Positions 1 through 7,239 of a stretch of DNA of 19,490 nucleotides are shown here, in pieces. A program made the translations under genes and the position numbers. Under the pieces are notes generated by a model that was given only the letters and a program-made list of their open reading frames with translations, did no database searches and was not told where the DNA came from. Location: positions 1 to 19,490 of the forward strand of contig DBLC01000120.1 in the NCBI GenBank assembly GCA_002297935.1, written 5' to 3'. The DNA is from Dialister sp. UBA734 (lineage in GTDB: Bacteria; Bacillota; Negativicutes; Veillonellales; Dialisteraceae). Numbering within the stretch: position 1 is the first letter of the stretch; each line of letters opens with the position of its first letter.

Positions 1-2247
1 GTCGATAAGAATCTTCTTGGCAGCATCGGATACATCCAGTTTAACATGGAAGTGTTCCAGTTTGCCAGCCACTTTGTCCAGCATCAAGTTGACGATAGAA
101 GCCAGGTTGTCCTGGGTCAGTGGATGGAATACGATGATTTCATCGATACGGTTGATGAATTCTGGACGGAAGGTGTGTTTCACTTCATCCAGCATAAGTT
201 TCTTCACATCTTCGAAGGTTTCTTTCTTTTCACCTTTTTCATCGGTGGAGAAGCCTAGTTTGCCCATCTTCCCTTTCAGGAAGTTGGATCCTAAGTTACT
301 GGTCATAATGATGACACAGTTGGTGAAGTCTACGGTACGGCCCTGGCCATCGGTCAAACGACCATCGTCCAATACCTGCAGCAGGATATTGAAGAAGTCC
401 ATATGAGCTTTTTCCACTTCATCGAAGAGGATGACGCTGTATGGAGTCTTACGAACGGCATCAGTCAGCTGACCGCCTTCTTCGTAACCGACGTATCCTG
501 GAGGTGCCCCAACCAGACGAGATACTTCATGTTTCTCCATGTATTCCGACATATCGAAACGAATCATGTTCTTCTCGCTACCAAACATGCATTCAGCGAG
601 AGCTCTAGCCAGTTCGGTTTTACCAACCCCAGTGGAACCCAAGAAGAGGAAGGAGCCAATCGGACGTTTCGGGTCTTTCATGCCTGCTCTTGCCCGACGA
701 ATAGCCGTAGCCACCGCATGGACAGCGTCTTCTTGACCGACCACTCTCTTATGGAGTTCATCTTCCAGATGCATGAGACGAGCGGAGTCGCTCTGTTTCA
801 GATTCTGCAGCGGAACGCCGGTCCATTTGGAGACCACTTCAGCCACATCTTCTTCGTTAACAGTCAGATGGTCATGGTCACCACTCTTCCAGGCATTCTT
901 CATCTGGGCAATTTCGCCTTCGATTTTCTTTGCTTGATCCCGATATTGGGCGGCTTTTTCAAAGTCCTGGGTAGACACAGCGGCTTCTTTTTCTTTCAGA
1001 ATCGAAGCCAGTTCTTCTTCTTTCTTTTTCAGTCCATCTGGGGTAGAGGAAGCTTCCAAACGCACTTTGGCAGCGGCTTCATCGATGACATCGATGGCTT
1101 TATCTGGCTGGAAACGGTCTGTAATGTACCGACCAGACAAATCCACAGCAGCTTTCAAAGCTTCATCGGTGATTTTTGCTTTGTGGAAGGCTTCATAGCG
1201 ATCCCGCAGCCCTTTCAGGATTTCCAAGGTATCTTTCGGCGTCGGTTCGCCCACTTTGACCGGCTGGAAACGACGTTCCAAAGCAGCATCTTTTTCGATG
1301 TATTTCTTATATTCTTTCAAAGTGGTAGCACCGATGCAGCGAAGTTCCCCTCTAGCCAGGGCTGGTTTCATGATGTTTGCTGCATCCATGGAACCTTCGG
1401 TAGAGCCAGCGCCCACCAGGGTGTGAAGTTCATCTACAAAGAGAATCCAATCTTTATGTTTCTTCACTTCGTCAATGACTTTTTTCAGTCGTTCTTCAAA
1501 TTCCCCTCTGTACTTGGTACCGGCCACCACAGAGGACATATTCAAGGAAATAATGTGACAGTTCTTCAGAATTTCCGGTACGTCGTTGTTAACGATACGC
1601 TGTGCCAAACCTTCAGCAATGGCAGTTTTACCGACACCAGGTTCACCAATGAGGACTGGGTTGTTCTTGTTTCGACGGGACAGAATCTGTACCACCCGGT
1701 TGATTTCTTCTTTTCTGCCAATGACGGGGTCAATTTTACCCTGCTTTGCTTTTTCATTAAGGTCGATGGCAAAATCTCCCATTTCACCCAAGTTGGCACT
1801 GCCAGAGGATTTTCCATCTTCGGAAATATACTGTTCAAAGGCTTTCTGCAATTTTTCCTGGGTCACATCAAAGTGCTGCAAGATCTGCATAGCCAGCCCG
1901 CTGCCTTCGCGGAGAATGGCCAGCAGCAAGTGCTCTGTGCCCACATAGGAATTGCCCAATTCATTGGCTTCCTGTACAGCCATTTCCAATACTCTCTTGG
2001 TCCGCGGAGCCACATACATCTCTCCGGAGCCAAAGAAGCTGCTCTGGCTCTGCCCTTCCAGTAAGGGTTCTACCGATTCAACGGTAATCCCCAACGAGTT
2101 CAAAATTTTACCACCAGCGGTATCTTTTTCATGGGCAATCCCCAGCAGCAGGTGCTCGGTGCCCACATAATCACTGCCCAGTTTCTGTGCTTCCTGGGTA
2201 GCAAATTTCCAAGCGTTTTTCACGCCATCGGTATATCTATCTTCCAT
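1..2247 (-). CDS. clpC: ClpC, AAA+ unfoldase of the ClpCP protease (C-terminus cut by window edge)
   Basis: This is the Hsp100 ATPase that unfolds damaged or marked proteins and feeds them into the ClpP peptidase in the cytoplasm. I read 749 codons from ATG at 2247, preceded by AAAGGAGGG, with no stop before base 1. The family is usually 800-850 residues, so only the end of the second ATPase domain and the tail are missing. Visible parts in order: two N-terminal Clp repeats, each with GTEHLLL; first Walker A GEPGVGKT at residues 201-208, followed by Walker B ILFVDELH; a middle-domain UVR-like segment around 425-447 (DFEKAAQYRDQAKKIE); second Walker A at 537-544, followed by ILFDEVEKAH. The second P-loop reads GSTGVGKT instead of the common GPTGVGKT. 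It lies downstream of ctsR and mcsA, so CtsR repression is expected. The UVR segment in the middle domain makes ClpC more likely than ClpB. Confidence 0.97.
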   Translation of the reverse strand, partial: MEDRYTDGVKNAWKFATQEAQKLGSDYVGTEHLLLGIAHEKDTAGGKILNSLGITVESVEPLLEGQSQSSFFGSGEMYVAPRTKRVLEMAVQEANELGNSYVGTEHLLLAILREGSGLAMQILQHFDVTQEKLQKAFEQYISEDGKSSGSANLGEMGDFAIDLNEKAKQGKIDPVIGRKEEINRVVQILSRRNKNNPVLIGEPGVGKTAIAEGLAQRIVNNDVPEILKNCHIISLNMSSVVAGTKYRGEFEERLKKVIDEVKKHKDWILFVDELHTLVGAGSTEGSMDAANIMKPALARGELRCIGATTLKEYKKYIEKDAALERRFQPVKVGEPTPKDTLEILKGLRDRYEAFHKAKITDEALKAAVDLSGRYITDRFQPDKAIDVIDEAAAKVRLEASSTPDGLKKKEEELASILKEKEAAVSTQDFEKAAQYRDQAKKIEGEIAQMKNAWKSGDHDHLTVNEEDVAEVVSKWTGVPLQNLKQSDSARLMHLEDELHKRVVGQEDAVHAVATAIRRARAGMKDPKRPIGSFLFLGSTGVGKTELARALAECMFGSEKNMIRFDMSEYMEKHEVSRLVGAPPGYVGYEEGGQLTDAVRKTPYSVILFDEVEKAHMDFFNILLQVLDDGRLTDGQGRTVDFTNCVIIMTSNLGSNFLKGKMGKLGFSTDEKGEKKETFEDVKKLMLDEVKHTFRPEFINRIDEIIVFHPLTQDNLASIVNLMLDKVAGKLEHFHVKLDVSDAAKKILID

Positions 2248-2271
2248 AGTAATCCCTCCTTTAGGGGTTTT

Positions 2272-2362
2272 CTAGTAACTCGTGACTAGTGACTGGTGAC
2301 TAGGTATTTGAAATCAGCTTCCTAATTCCTAGGGCCTAGCTACTAATTTCTAGCTACTAAAA
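2272..2362. repeat. 7-base repeat array between mcsA and clpC
   Basis: Read in consecutive 7-mers the block gives CTAGTAA, CTCGTGA, CTAGTGA, CTGGTGA, CTAGGTA, then 14 bases of spacer (two unit lengths), then CCTAATT, CCTAGGG, CCTAGCT, ACTAATT, TCTAGCT, ACTAAAA. That is 91 bases, or thirteen units. It begins 25 bases before the clpC start, upstream of the ribosome binding site, and its last unit ends at the base next to the mcsA stop codon. It therefore fills nearly the whole gap where mcsB would be expected. The first half is of the GTGACTR type and the second half of the CTAG type. Confidence 0.85.
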
Positions 2363-2869
2363 TCATTTTTCTAACTTTTTCATTTCATCCCGGATATGAG
2401 CAGCCTGCTCATAATCTTCCCGGGCGATAGCGGATTTCATTGCTTTTTGCAATTTTTCCAGCTCCGGATCCACCGCAGGTTTAGCGGTGTTTTCCGTTTC
2501 TATGGTCACTTCCTTTTTAGGAACCGCCGACTTCTCTCCATGAGAAAAAGCGGGACGAATCTTTTCGCGGAACGCTTCATAGCTTTCGGGGCTTCTCCGG
2601 AGACCTTCAGAAAACATAGGCTCCTCTCTTTCTTCGGGCATGGCTTCTATTTCTATAGGAGAACGACCAAAGAAAGAAGGCATACGGCCTTCAAAGAAAC
2701 TCTCTAAGGGACTTCTAAACATATGAGGTCCGAAGGTGCCGAAAGAGCGATGCACTCCCCGTTCTTTCCTTGCACATTCTTCGCAAAGATGAAGCTCTGT
2801 TCTGTGTCCATTGATGATCTGTGTCACATGGACCACAGCTTCTCTTCCATGACAACGATCACAAAGCAT
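2363..2869 (-). CDS. mcsA: McsA-like zinc-finger / UVR-domain protein
   Basis: In Bacillus-type systems McsA is the zinc-binding adaptor that activates the arginine kinase McsB and modulates CtsR and ClpC. The ATG at 2869 lies two bases after the ctsR stop and has GGAG seven bases upstream, so I prefer it to the longer reading that starts at 2893 inside ctsR. The protein is 168 residues. It has CDRC at residues 3-6 and CEEC at 29-32, which form one zinc finger, then a Phe/Pro/Arg-rich middle with no cysteines. A C-terminal UVR motif follows (EDYEQAAHIRDEMKKLEK). The second CxxC pair of well-studied McsA proteins is missing, and no mcsB follows. It may be an McsB-independent adaptor of ClpC or CtsR; that role is inferred. 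Family assignment is firm from domain order and neighbours. Confidence 0.9.
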   Translation of the reverse strand: MLCDRCHGREAVVHVTQIINGHRTELHLCEECARKERGVHRSFGTFGPHMFRSPLESFFEGRMPSFFGRSPIEIEAMPEEREEPMFSEGLRRSPESYEAFREKIRPAFSHGEKSAVPKKEVTIETENTAKPAVDPELEKLQKAMKSAIAREDYEQAAHIRDEMKKLEK

Positions 2870-2871
2870 TT

Positions 2872-3384
2872 TTATTCTCCTTTCAATACCCATTCGATGC
2901 GCCGGAGCATGGTTTTCACCGCGTCTCGCCGGTGCGCCTCAGGGCAATACTCCAGCATGGTATGAATCATATGACACACCATGCGATATTCTCGTTTCGA
3001 CATAATGTCATAATCCAGAAGCATTTGGAAATAGCCATCCAAACTCTTCTCTATGGCTTCGATGGAATTTGGATTCTTTCGCTGTGCTTGGGCGGATTCA
3101 CTTTCTATGGCTTTCTGTACCGTTTCCTGGTAAGAAGGAAGCTTCGGCGGATCCACATGGCGAAGAGCGATACGAATAAATCCGCCGCTACCTCTTCGGG
3201 ACTCCACCTCAAACCGGTCATCGGGAGAAAATCTCGTATTGATCACATAGGTCACTTGGGATGGCGCACATTCTAATTGATTGGCTACGTCTCTTCGCTT
3301 CAAAAGCAACTCGTCAGAAGACTGCTGCTTCAATAAGTTCAAAATGAACTCTTCAATTCTATCTGATAATATGGTCGTATTCAT
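2872..3384 (-). CDS. ctsR: CtsR, heat-shock transcriptional repressor
   Basis: CtsR is the dimeric winged-helix repressor of class III heat-shock genes (clpC operon, clpP, clpE). The 170-residue protein shows the family pattern: an N-terminal helical region, the conserved PSQVTYVINTRF helix, then the wing RRGSGGFIRI, where the glycine-rich tip enters the DNA minor groove and senses heat in Bacillus. The C-terminal half (about 95-170) is the helical dimer domain. I chose ATG at 3384; the GTG at 3396 that opens the frame is only one or two bases from GGAG and is a poor start. GGAG to the chosen ATG is about 13 bases, which is long. It is the first gene of ctsR-mcsA-clpC. A promoter with two AGTCAA repeats lies about 260 bases upstream, and a large repeat hairpin lies in the leader between. 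Confidence 0.95.
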   Translation of the reverse strand: MNTTILSDRIEEFILNLLKQQSSDELLLKRRDVANQLECAPSQVTYVINTRFSPDDRFEVESRRGSGGFIRIALRHVDPPKLPSYQETVQKAIESESAQAQRKNPNSIEAIEKSLDGYFQMLLDYDIMSKREYRMVCHMIHTMLEYCPEAHRRDAVKTMLRRIEWVLKGE

Positions 3385-3455
3385 TTGATATGCCACTCTC
3401 CTTCACTTTTGCTTTTCACGGTAAGAAATAGGTTCGATAAATTCTTACTCGTTGC

Positions 3456-3593
3456 AGGTTACTCAAGTTTCTTAGGTTTCTTAGGTTTCTTAGGTTTCTT
3501 AGGTTTCTCAAGTTTCTCAAATGTGCTGATTAACGCTAGCGTCTTTCGATTCATTTGAGGAACCTGAGCTCCCTGAGTAACCTTAGCTACCTG
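3456..3593. repeat. 9-base repeat hairpin element in the ctsR leader
   Basis: The left arm is seven adjoining 9-mers (3456-3518): AGGTTACTC, AAGTTTCTT, AGGTTTCTT three times, AGGTTTCTC, AAGTTTCTC. A core AAATGTGCTGATTAACGCT follows. The right arm (3551-3593) is a complementary but less regular series (GAGGAACCTGAGCTCCCTGA...GTAACC...CTACCTG). The whole can fold into a long imperfect stem-loop. It sits between the ctsR promoter (3646-3673) and the ctsR start, so it would be transcribed as part of the leader RNA. Confidence 0.85.
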
Positions 3594-3645
3594 TCATTAC
3601 CTTTTCCTGAGGCTCCTTTCATTGTTTACCTCATTTCTATTTACT

Positions 3646-3673
3646 ATTATACGCATATTAGTCAAATAGTCAA
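3646..3673 (-). promoter_or_regulatory. Promoter of the ctsR operon with candidate CtsR operator
   Basis: On the minus strand TTGACT (3668-3673) and a perfect TATAAT (3646-3651) are separated by 16 bases. The -35 region is overlapped by two AGTCAA heptads on the plus strand: AGTCAAA at 3660-3666 and AGTCAAT at 3668-3674. The known CtsR box is a direct repeat of RGTCAAA with three bases between heptads. Here only one base separates them, so autoregulation is plausible but the spacing is off. The predicted leader is about 255 bases. Confidence 0.7.
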
Positions 3674-3764
3674 TAGTAAAATCAAAAGTTTTTTAAAACT
3701 TATTTTACAATTCTAATTATGCCATATAGATTAGAAGTTAGTTGGCTTCACTCCGCTAATATTT

Positions 3765-3967
3765 ACAGGTTGCTCAGGTCACTCAAGTTTCTCAGGTTTC
3801 TTAAATTTGCCGATCGACGCTTACCTATCATATTTAACGTCATAAGCTAATTGGGATTTATGGAAATGACACAGTCATGTAGTTTGCTAATCAGTATACC
3901 GATTTTGCTAGCGTTCATCATTGCGATCGAGAAACCTGAGAAACTTGAGCAACCTGAGTAACCTGTA
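3765..3967. repeat. Second 9-base repeat element: two inverted arms with a 90-base interior
   Basis: Left arm 3765-3820 and right arm 3911-3967 are inverted copies of the same series (AGGTTGCTC, AGGTCACTC, AAGTTTCTC, AGGTTTCTT followed by a GATCG-containing core ending ACGC). The outer 40 or so bases match at nearly every position. The interior (3821-3910) holds no credible gene. Together with the leader element and the promoter, this accounts for most of the 691-base gene-free gap 3385-4075. The AT-rich stretch 3675-3764 shows nothing I recognise. Confidence 0.8.
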
Positions 3968-4016
3968 ATCAGTAGCCGATACTTGCCAACTGCCTCAAAA
4001 ATTTTTATGCCGCAAT

Positions 4017-4047
4017 AAAAAAAGCACCCGCAACGGATGCTTTTTTT
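4017..4047 (-). terminator. Intrinsic terminator of the recA-recX unit
   Basis: GCACCCG (4024-4030) pairs with CGGATGC (4034-4040) around a CAA loop with one mismatch, flanked by seven A and seven T. Read on the minus strand it is a GC stem followed by a run of T, 29 bases after the recX stop. The flanking A and T runs make it potentially bidirectional. Confidence 0.9.
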
Positions 4048-4075
4048 ATTGATACAAATATACAATTAGTCAAAT

Positions 4076-4567
4076 TTATTCTTCATCTATTTCGCAAAAG
4101 TCAAATTCTCGCAAAGCAGAAATGATGGTGCTGTGAGAAAATCCACGACGGAGCAAAAAGGCCGCCGCTTTTCTATAGTCGGTGAGAAGTTTCGGTGTGA
4201 TTTCTGCTTTTCGTCGCAGAAGGGACGCTGCATTTTCGATTTCTTCTTCCGGAGGAATGTGCTGGTTCGTGAAAAGGCCCTTTTGTTTCATCTTCTGATG
4301 AATGTAAGCATCGCCATAGATACCACGTTTCCGATAGTCTTCAAAAAGGTCTTCTGCCATGGACTCATCGTCGATGAAATGGTAATGTTTCAGCTTTACC
4401 AGAGCGGCCTCAATTTCCTCTTGGGTATACTCCCGGTCTTTCAGTTTCCGCACTAGTTCTTTTTCGCTCTGTTCTCGATAGTTCAGCAGATGCAGGGCCG
4501 CTTCGTAGGCAGTGCGATTATTCTTCTGCTGGCTTTTCTTGTTCTGTCTGTTCCGATAATACGCCAT
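4076..4567 (-). CDS. recX: RecX, regulator of RecA
   Basis: RecX binds within the RecA filament and modulates (usually limits) its recombinase and coprotease activity. The 163-residue protein is all-helical in character, with the tandem three-helix RecX repeats: AYEAALHLLNYREQSEKEL and the following KLKHYHFIDDESMAEDLFEDY are typical of the family, and a final repeat ends in AAAFLLRRGFSHSTIISAL. The start ATG at 4567 lies inside recA, giving an overlap of 50 bases in a different frame. The only upstream purine run is GAAG directly at the start, so translation is probably coupled to recA. A terminator follows at 4017-4047. The assignment is supported by adjacency to recA as well as by sequence. 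Confidence 0.93.
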   Translation of the reverse strand: MAYYRNRQNKKSQQKNNRTAYEAALHLLNYREQSEKELVRKLKDREYTQEEIEAALVKLKHYHFIDDESMAEDLFEDYRKRGIYGDAYIHQKMKQKGLFTNQHIPPEEEIENAASLLRRKAEITPKLLTDYRKAAAFLLRRGFSHSTIISALREFDFCEIDEE

Positions 4568-5600
4568 CTTCGAAATGATCCGGTTCTACCACCAAGGTGT
4601 CGCGAATAATCTTATCAATTTCTGCTTCTACCTCTGGATGTTCTCTCAAATACTTCTTAGCTGCTTCACGGCCCTGGCTGATGCGGCTTCCTTTGTAGGA
4701 ATACCAAGCACCGCTCTTCTGGATGATTTCCATATTGACCGCAATATCCAGAAGGGTTCCTTCTTTGGAAATTCCTTCACCATACATGATATCAAATTCA
4801 GCCACTTTGAATGGCGGGGCCACTTTGTTTTTCACCACTTTCGCTCTGGTGCGGTTACCAATTACTTCATTGCCGTTCTTAATGGCTTCGGCTTTTCTGA
4901 TTTCAATACGCATAGAGGAATAGAATTTCAGTGCCCGGCCGCCGGTGGTGGTTTCTGGATTGCCAAACATAACGCCCACTTTTTCACGGAGCTGGTTGAT
5001 GAAAATCACAATGGTTCTAGATTTGCTGATGATACCGGTGAGCTTACGAAGGGCTTTACTCATGAGGCGTGCCTGAAGCCCTACGGACTGGTCACTGATA
5101 TCCCCTTCAATTTCCTGCTTCGGAACCAAAGCGGCCACGGAGTCGATGACAATCATATCCACCGCACCGCTTCGTACTAAAGATTCACAAATGGACAGAG
5201 CCTGTTCACCGCTATCTGGCTGAGAAATCAACAGGTCTTTGGTATTGACCCCCAGATGATGGGCATACATGGGATCCAAGGCATGTTCCGCATCGATGAA
5301 TGCGGTGACGCCGCCCAATTTCTGTGCTTCTGCAATGGCGTGGAGTGCCAAGGTGGTTTTACCAGAAGATTCTGGGCCATAAATTTCAATCACGCGGCCT
5401 CTAGGATATCCGCCGACACCGACTGCAATATCCAACGCCAGAGAACCGGTCGGGATGACTTCGATGTCCAGCTTATCTCCCATTTCGCCCAATCGCATAA
5501 TGGAACCAGCACCAAATTCCTTGGTGATCTGTTTCATTGCATTTTCCAATGCTTTTTTTCTATCCAATGCTGGATTTTTATCTTCTTTATTCGTTGCCAT
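4518..5600 (-). CDS. recA: RecA recombinase
   Basis: RecA forms the ATP-dependent nucleoprotein filament for homologous recombination and stimulates SOS repressor cleavage. At 360 residues it is of normal length. Walker A GPESSGKT is at residues 75-82, then AFIDAEHALDP, Walker B MIVIDSVAAL, loop L1 SDQSVGLQARLMSKALRKL, FINQLREKVGVMFGNPETT with loop L2, and GGRALKFYSS, all nearly invariant. The acidic tail ends QEKPAEE. ATG at 5600 has AGGAGG at ideal spacing. I could not find a recognisable LexA/DinR box in the 111 bases upstream, which are mostly 7-base repeats, so how it is regulated is not visible here. It is followed by recX with an overlap. Confidence 0.99.
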   Translation of the reverse strand: MATNKEDKNPALDRKKALENAMKQITKEFGAGSIMRLGEMGDKLDIEVIPTGSLALDIAVGVGGYPRGRVIEIYGPESSGKTTLALHAIAEAQKLGGVTAFIDAEHALDPMYAHHLGVNTKDLLISQPDSGEQALSICESLVRSGAVDMIVIDSVAALVPKQEIEGDISDQSVGLQARLMSKALRKLTGIISKSRTIVIFINQLREKVGVMFGNPETTTGGRALKFYSSMRIEIRKAEAIKNGNEVIGNRTRAKVVKNKVAPPFKVAEFDIMYGEGISKEGTLLDIAVNMEIIQKSGAWYSYKGSRISQGREAAKKYLREHPEVEAEIDKIIRDTLVVEPDHFEDGVLSEQTEQEKPAEE

Positions 5601-5619
5601 AAAAACCTCCTAAAATTCA

Positions 5620-5710
5620 GTGAGAAGTGAGTAGTTAGAAGTGACTGGTAGACTGGTGACTAGTGACTGGAATCGCGTTTTCCCAGTCACCAGTCACCAT
5701 TTCCCACTGC
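5620..5710. repeat. 7-base repeat inverted pair upstream of recA
   Basis: Units GTGAGAA, GTGAGTA, GTTAGAA, GTGACTG, then GTAGACTG (an 8-base unit with one inserted A), GTGACTA, GTGACTG run from 5620 to about 5670. The complementary series CCAGTCA, CCAGTCA lies at 5683-5696. The two halves form a hairpin with a loop near GAATCGCG. The block fills the gap between the UPF0173 stop (5712) and the recA ribosome binding site, and shows transition between the GTGAGAA and GTGACTG unit types within one array. Confidence 0.85.
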
Positions 5711-5711
5711 A

Positions 5712-6377
5712 TTACAGTTCAATCGATTCGCCGGGATGAACCACGGTGACGTCTATATCTTGTTCTTCCGCTGCGGCCTTAAAGGCATCTGGGTCCTGTT
5801 CAATCACCGGCCAGGTGTTGTAATGAAGCGGAATCACGTGCTTGGCTTTTAAGAATTTCGCTGCCATGAGAGCATCGTCGGGTCCCATGGTATAGTTATC
5901 GCCAATAGGCAGAATCGCATAGTCGATATCATAGAGTTCGCCAAAGAGTTTCATATCACTGAAGAGAGCCGTATCTCCGGAGTAGTATACCGTCGGGCCT
6001 GTTTTGAACTGAATCACAAAGCCGCAGGGCACCCCGCCAGCCACGCCAGCACTGTGGAGAGCCACCACCATTTTCACAGTACCGAAATCAGCGTGGTACT
6101 GACCGCCCAAGTTCATAGGCTGTACATTCACCACGGTCTTTGGAAATAGCCCCAACACTTCCGGAATGGCAATCACCTTCGCCCCTGTCCGCTGGGCAAT
6201 GGTCACTGCATCGCCGAAATGGTCGCCATGGGCATGGGACAGGAGAATATAATCACACTTCACCTTATCCGAGGCAATGGTAGCTTCGCTATTTCCTGTC
6301 AAAAACGGATCAAAAAGAAGCTTTTCATTACCGGTATCAATTCTGAAACATGCATGTCCAAAAAATGTGTACTTCAT
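5712..6377 (-). CDS. UPF0173-family metal-dependent hydrolase
   Basis: This belongs to the metallo-beta-lactamase fold hydrolases of family UPF0173, whose physiological substrate is not established. The 221 residues include the family opening (KYTFFGHACFRI), the metal motif SHAHGDHFGD with H48, H50, D52 and H53, H108 in VALHSAG, D135 in YYSGDTALF, and H185 in IPLHYNTWP. These are the expected ligands for a two-metal site. ATG at 6377 has AGGAGG seven bases upstream. There is no signal peptide, so it is cytoplasmic. It lies upstream of recA but separated from it by a repeat hairpin. I see nothing that links the two functionally. Confidence 0.92.
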   Translation of the reverse strand: MKYTFFGHACFRIDTGNEKLLFDPFLTGNSEATIASDKVKCDYILLSHAHGDHFGDAVTIAQRTGAKVIAIPEVLGLFPKTVVNVQPMNLGGQYHADFGTVKMVVALHSAGVAGGVPCGFVIQFKTGPTVYYSGDTALFSDMKLFGELYDIDYAILPIGDNYTMGPDDALMAAKFLKAKHVIPLHYNTWPVIEQDPDAFKAAAEEQDIDVTVVHPGESIEL

Positions 6378-6423
6378 GATGATTCCTCCTGTTTGTACTC
6401 TATGAAATAAATACTTCTAGCAT

Positions 6424-6623
6424 AGTGCGAAGTGCGTAATGCGTAGTGCGTAGCGGTGGAAGGGGCGCATGAATTTATAAAGCGCCCCAATACCCTCTTT
6501 TTATATAAAAGGGATTAGGCGCTAGGCCCTAGGGATTAGGAAACTTGAAATAATCCCTGCGGCGCTTCCCAATTTTATGCGCCGCCACCTTCATTACGCA
6601 TTACGCACCACGCATTACGCACT
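6424..6623. repeat. Composite inverted-repeat element, copy 1
   Basis: The termini are 7-base arrays: AGTGCGA, AGTGCGT, AATGCGT, AGTGCGT at the left, and CGCATTA, CGCACCA, CGCATTA, CGCAC at the right. Inside each terminus is a GC-rich hairpin: GGGGCGC...GCGCCCC (6462-6488) and GCGGCGC...GCGCCGC (6559-6585). Between them lies a CTAG-type heptad segment (about 6510-6540, GGGATTAGGCGCTAGGCCCT). The outer 48 bases of the two ends are close inverted repeats. No ORF or transposase is present. The element fills the gap between the UPF0173 gene and the ANTAR regulator, ending 23 bases past the regulator's stop. Confidence 0.88.
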
Positions 6624-6646
6624 TTTCAGCAAAAACGAGAAAACCG

Positions 6647-7237
6647 CTATTTATTCTTCCTCGCCATAATCTCCTTGACCACCCGCTGGGCCACTTCAGC
6701 CAAGGGGATGCCTCGTTTCATGCTGGTCTGCTGCATCCGGCGATAGGCGTCTTCTTCGGAAATATGGTAATAATCCATCAAAAGTCCCTTAGCACGGTCG
6801 GTGATTTTTCGGGCAGCCATTTCTCGTTCCATGGTATTGACTCGGCTGACGATTTCTCGTTTTTGCCGATACTGTCCCACCGCAATCTGAATGGCAGGAA
6901 ATAGGTTCCTCTCATCCACCGGTTTCATTACATATCCAAAGACCATGGACTTCTTGGCTTTTTCGATGATGTCTTCATCACCAAAGGCGGTCAAAAGGAC
7001 CACCGGTGCGATATTTTCATGAGCAATCATTTTCGCAGCCTGGATTCCATCCAGTCTTGGCATTTTGACATCCATGATCACCAAGTCCGGCTTCTTTTCC
7101 TTCACCAGTTCCAATGCTTCGACACCATCAGAGCCAATGCCTACCACCGTATGTCCTGCTTCTTCCAGCATTTCTCGAAGGTCCATACATATAAGAGCTT
7201 CGTCGTCAGCAATGACGATTCTATACTTTTCTGCCAT
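6647..7237 (-). CDS. ANTAR-domain response regulator (RNA-binding antiterminator type)
   Basis: This is a two-component response regulator whose output domain binds RNA and controls transcription termination rather than binding DNA. The 196 residues comprise a receiver domain (1-120) with D11/D12, phospho-acceptor D56 in IMDVKMPRLDG, T83 and K105 in VMKPVDE. A short coiled linker is followed by an ANTAR domain (about 130-190) with the typical ARKITDRAKGLLMDYYHISE and AYRRMQQTSMKRG. ATG at 7237 lies two bases beyond the kinase stop with GGAGG seven bases upstream, so the two are co-translated. Known relatives are EutV (ethanolamine use) and PdtaR. No ethanolamine genes are present here, so the signal and RNA targets are unknown. 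Confidence 0.93.
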   Translation of the reverse strand: MAEKYRIVIADDEALICMDLREMLEEAGHTVVGIGSDGVEALELVKEKKPDLVIMDVKMPRLDGIQAAKMIAHENIAPVVLLTAFGDEDIIEKAKKSMVFGYVMKPVDERNLFPAIQIAVGQYRQKREIVSRVNTMEREMAARKITDRAKGLLMDYYHISEEDAYRRMQQTSMKRGIPLAEVAQRVVKEIMARKNK

Positions 7238-7239
7238 GA

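Noticed and set aside
403..2064. 553-codon open frame on the plus strand
   Set aside because: It is antisense to clpC, whose domains and ribosome binding site are unmistakable; its translation is Phe/His-rich and shows no family motif.
3456..3518. CRISPR-like or coding tandem repeat
   Set aside because: The 9-base units adjoin directly with no unique spacers, and the arms are mirrored by complementary copies.
3847..4065. 72-codon open frame on the minus strand
   Set aside because: It is composed of the recX terminator and repeat element arms and has no ribosome binding site.
5601..5711. LexA/DinR box upstream of recA
   Set aside because: I found no GAAC-N4-GTTC or close variant; the space is taken by heptad repeats.
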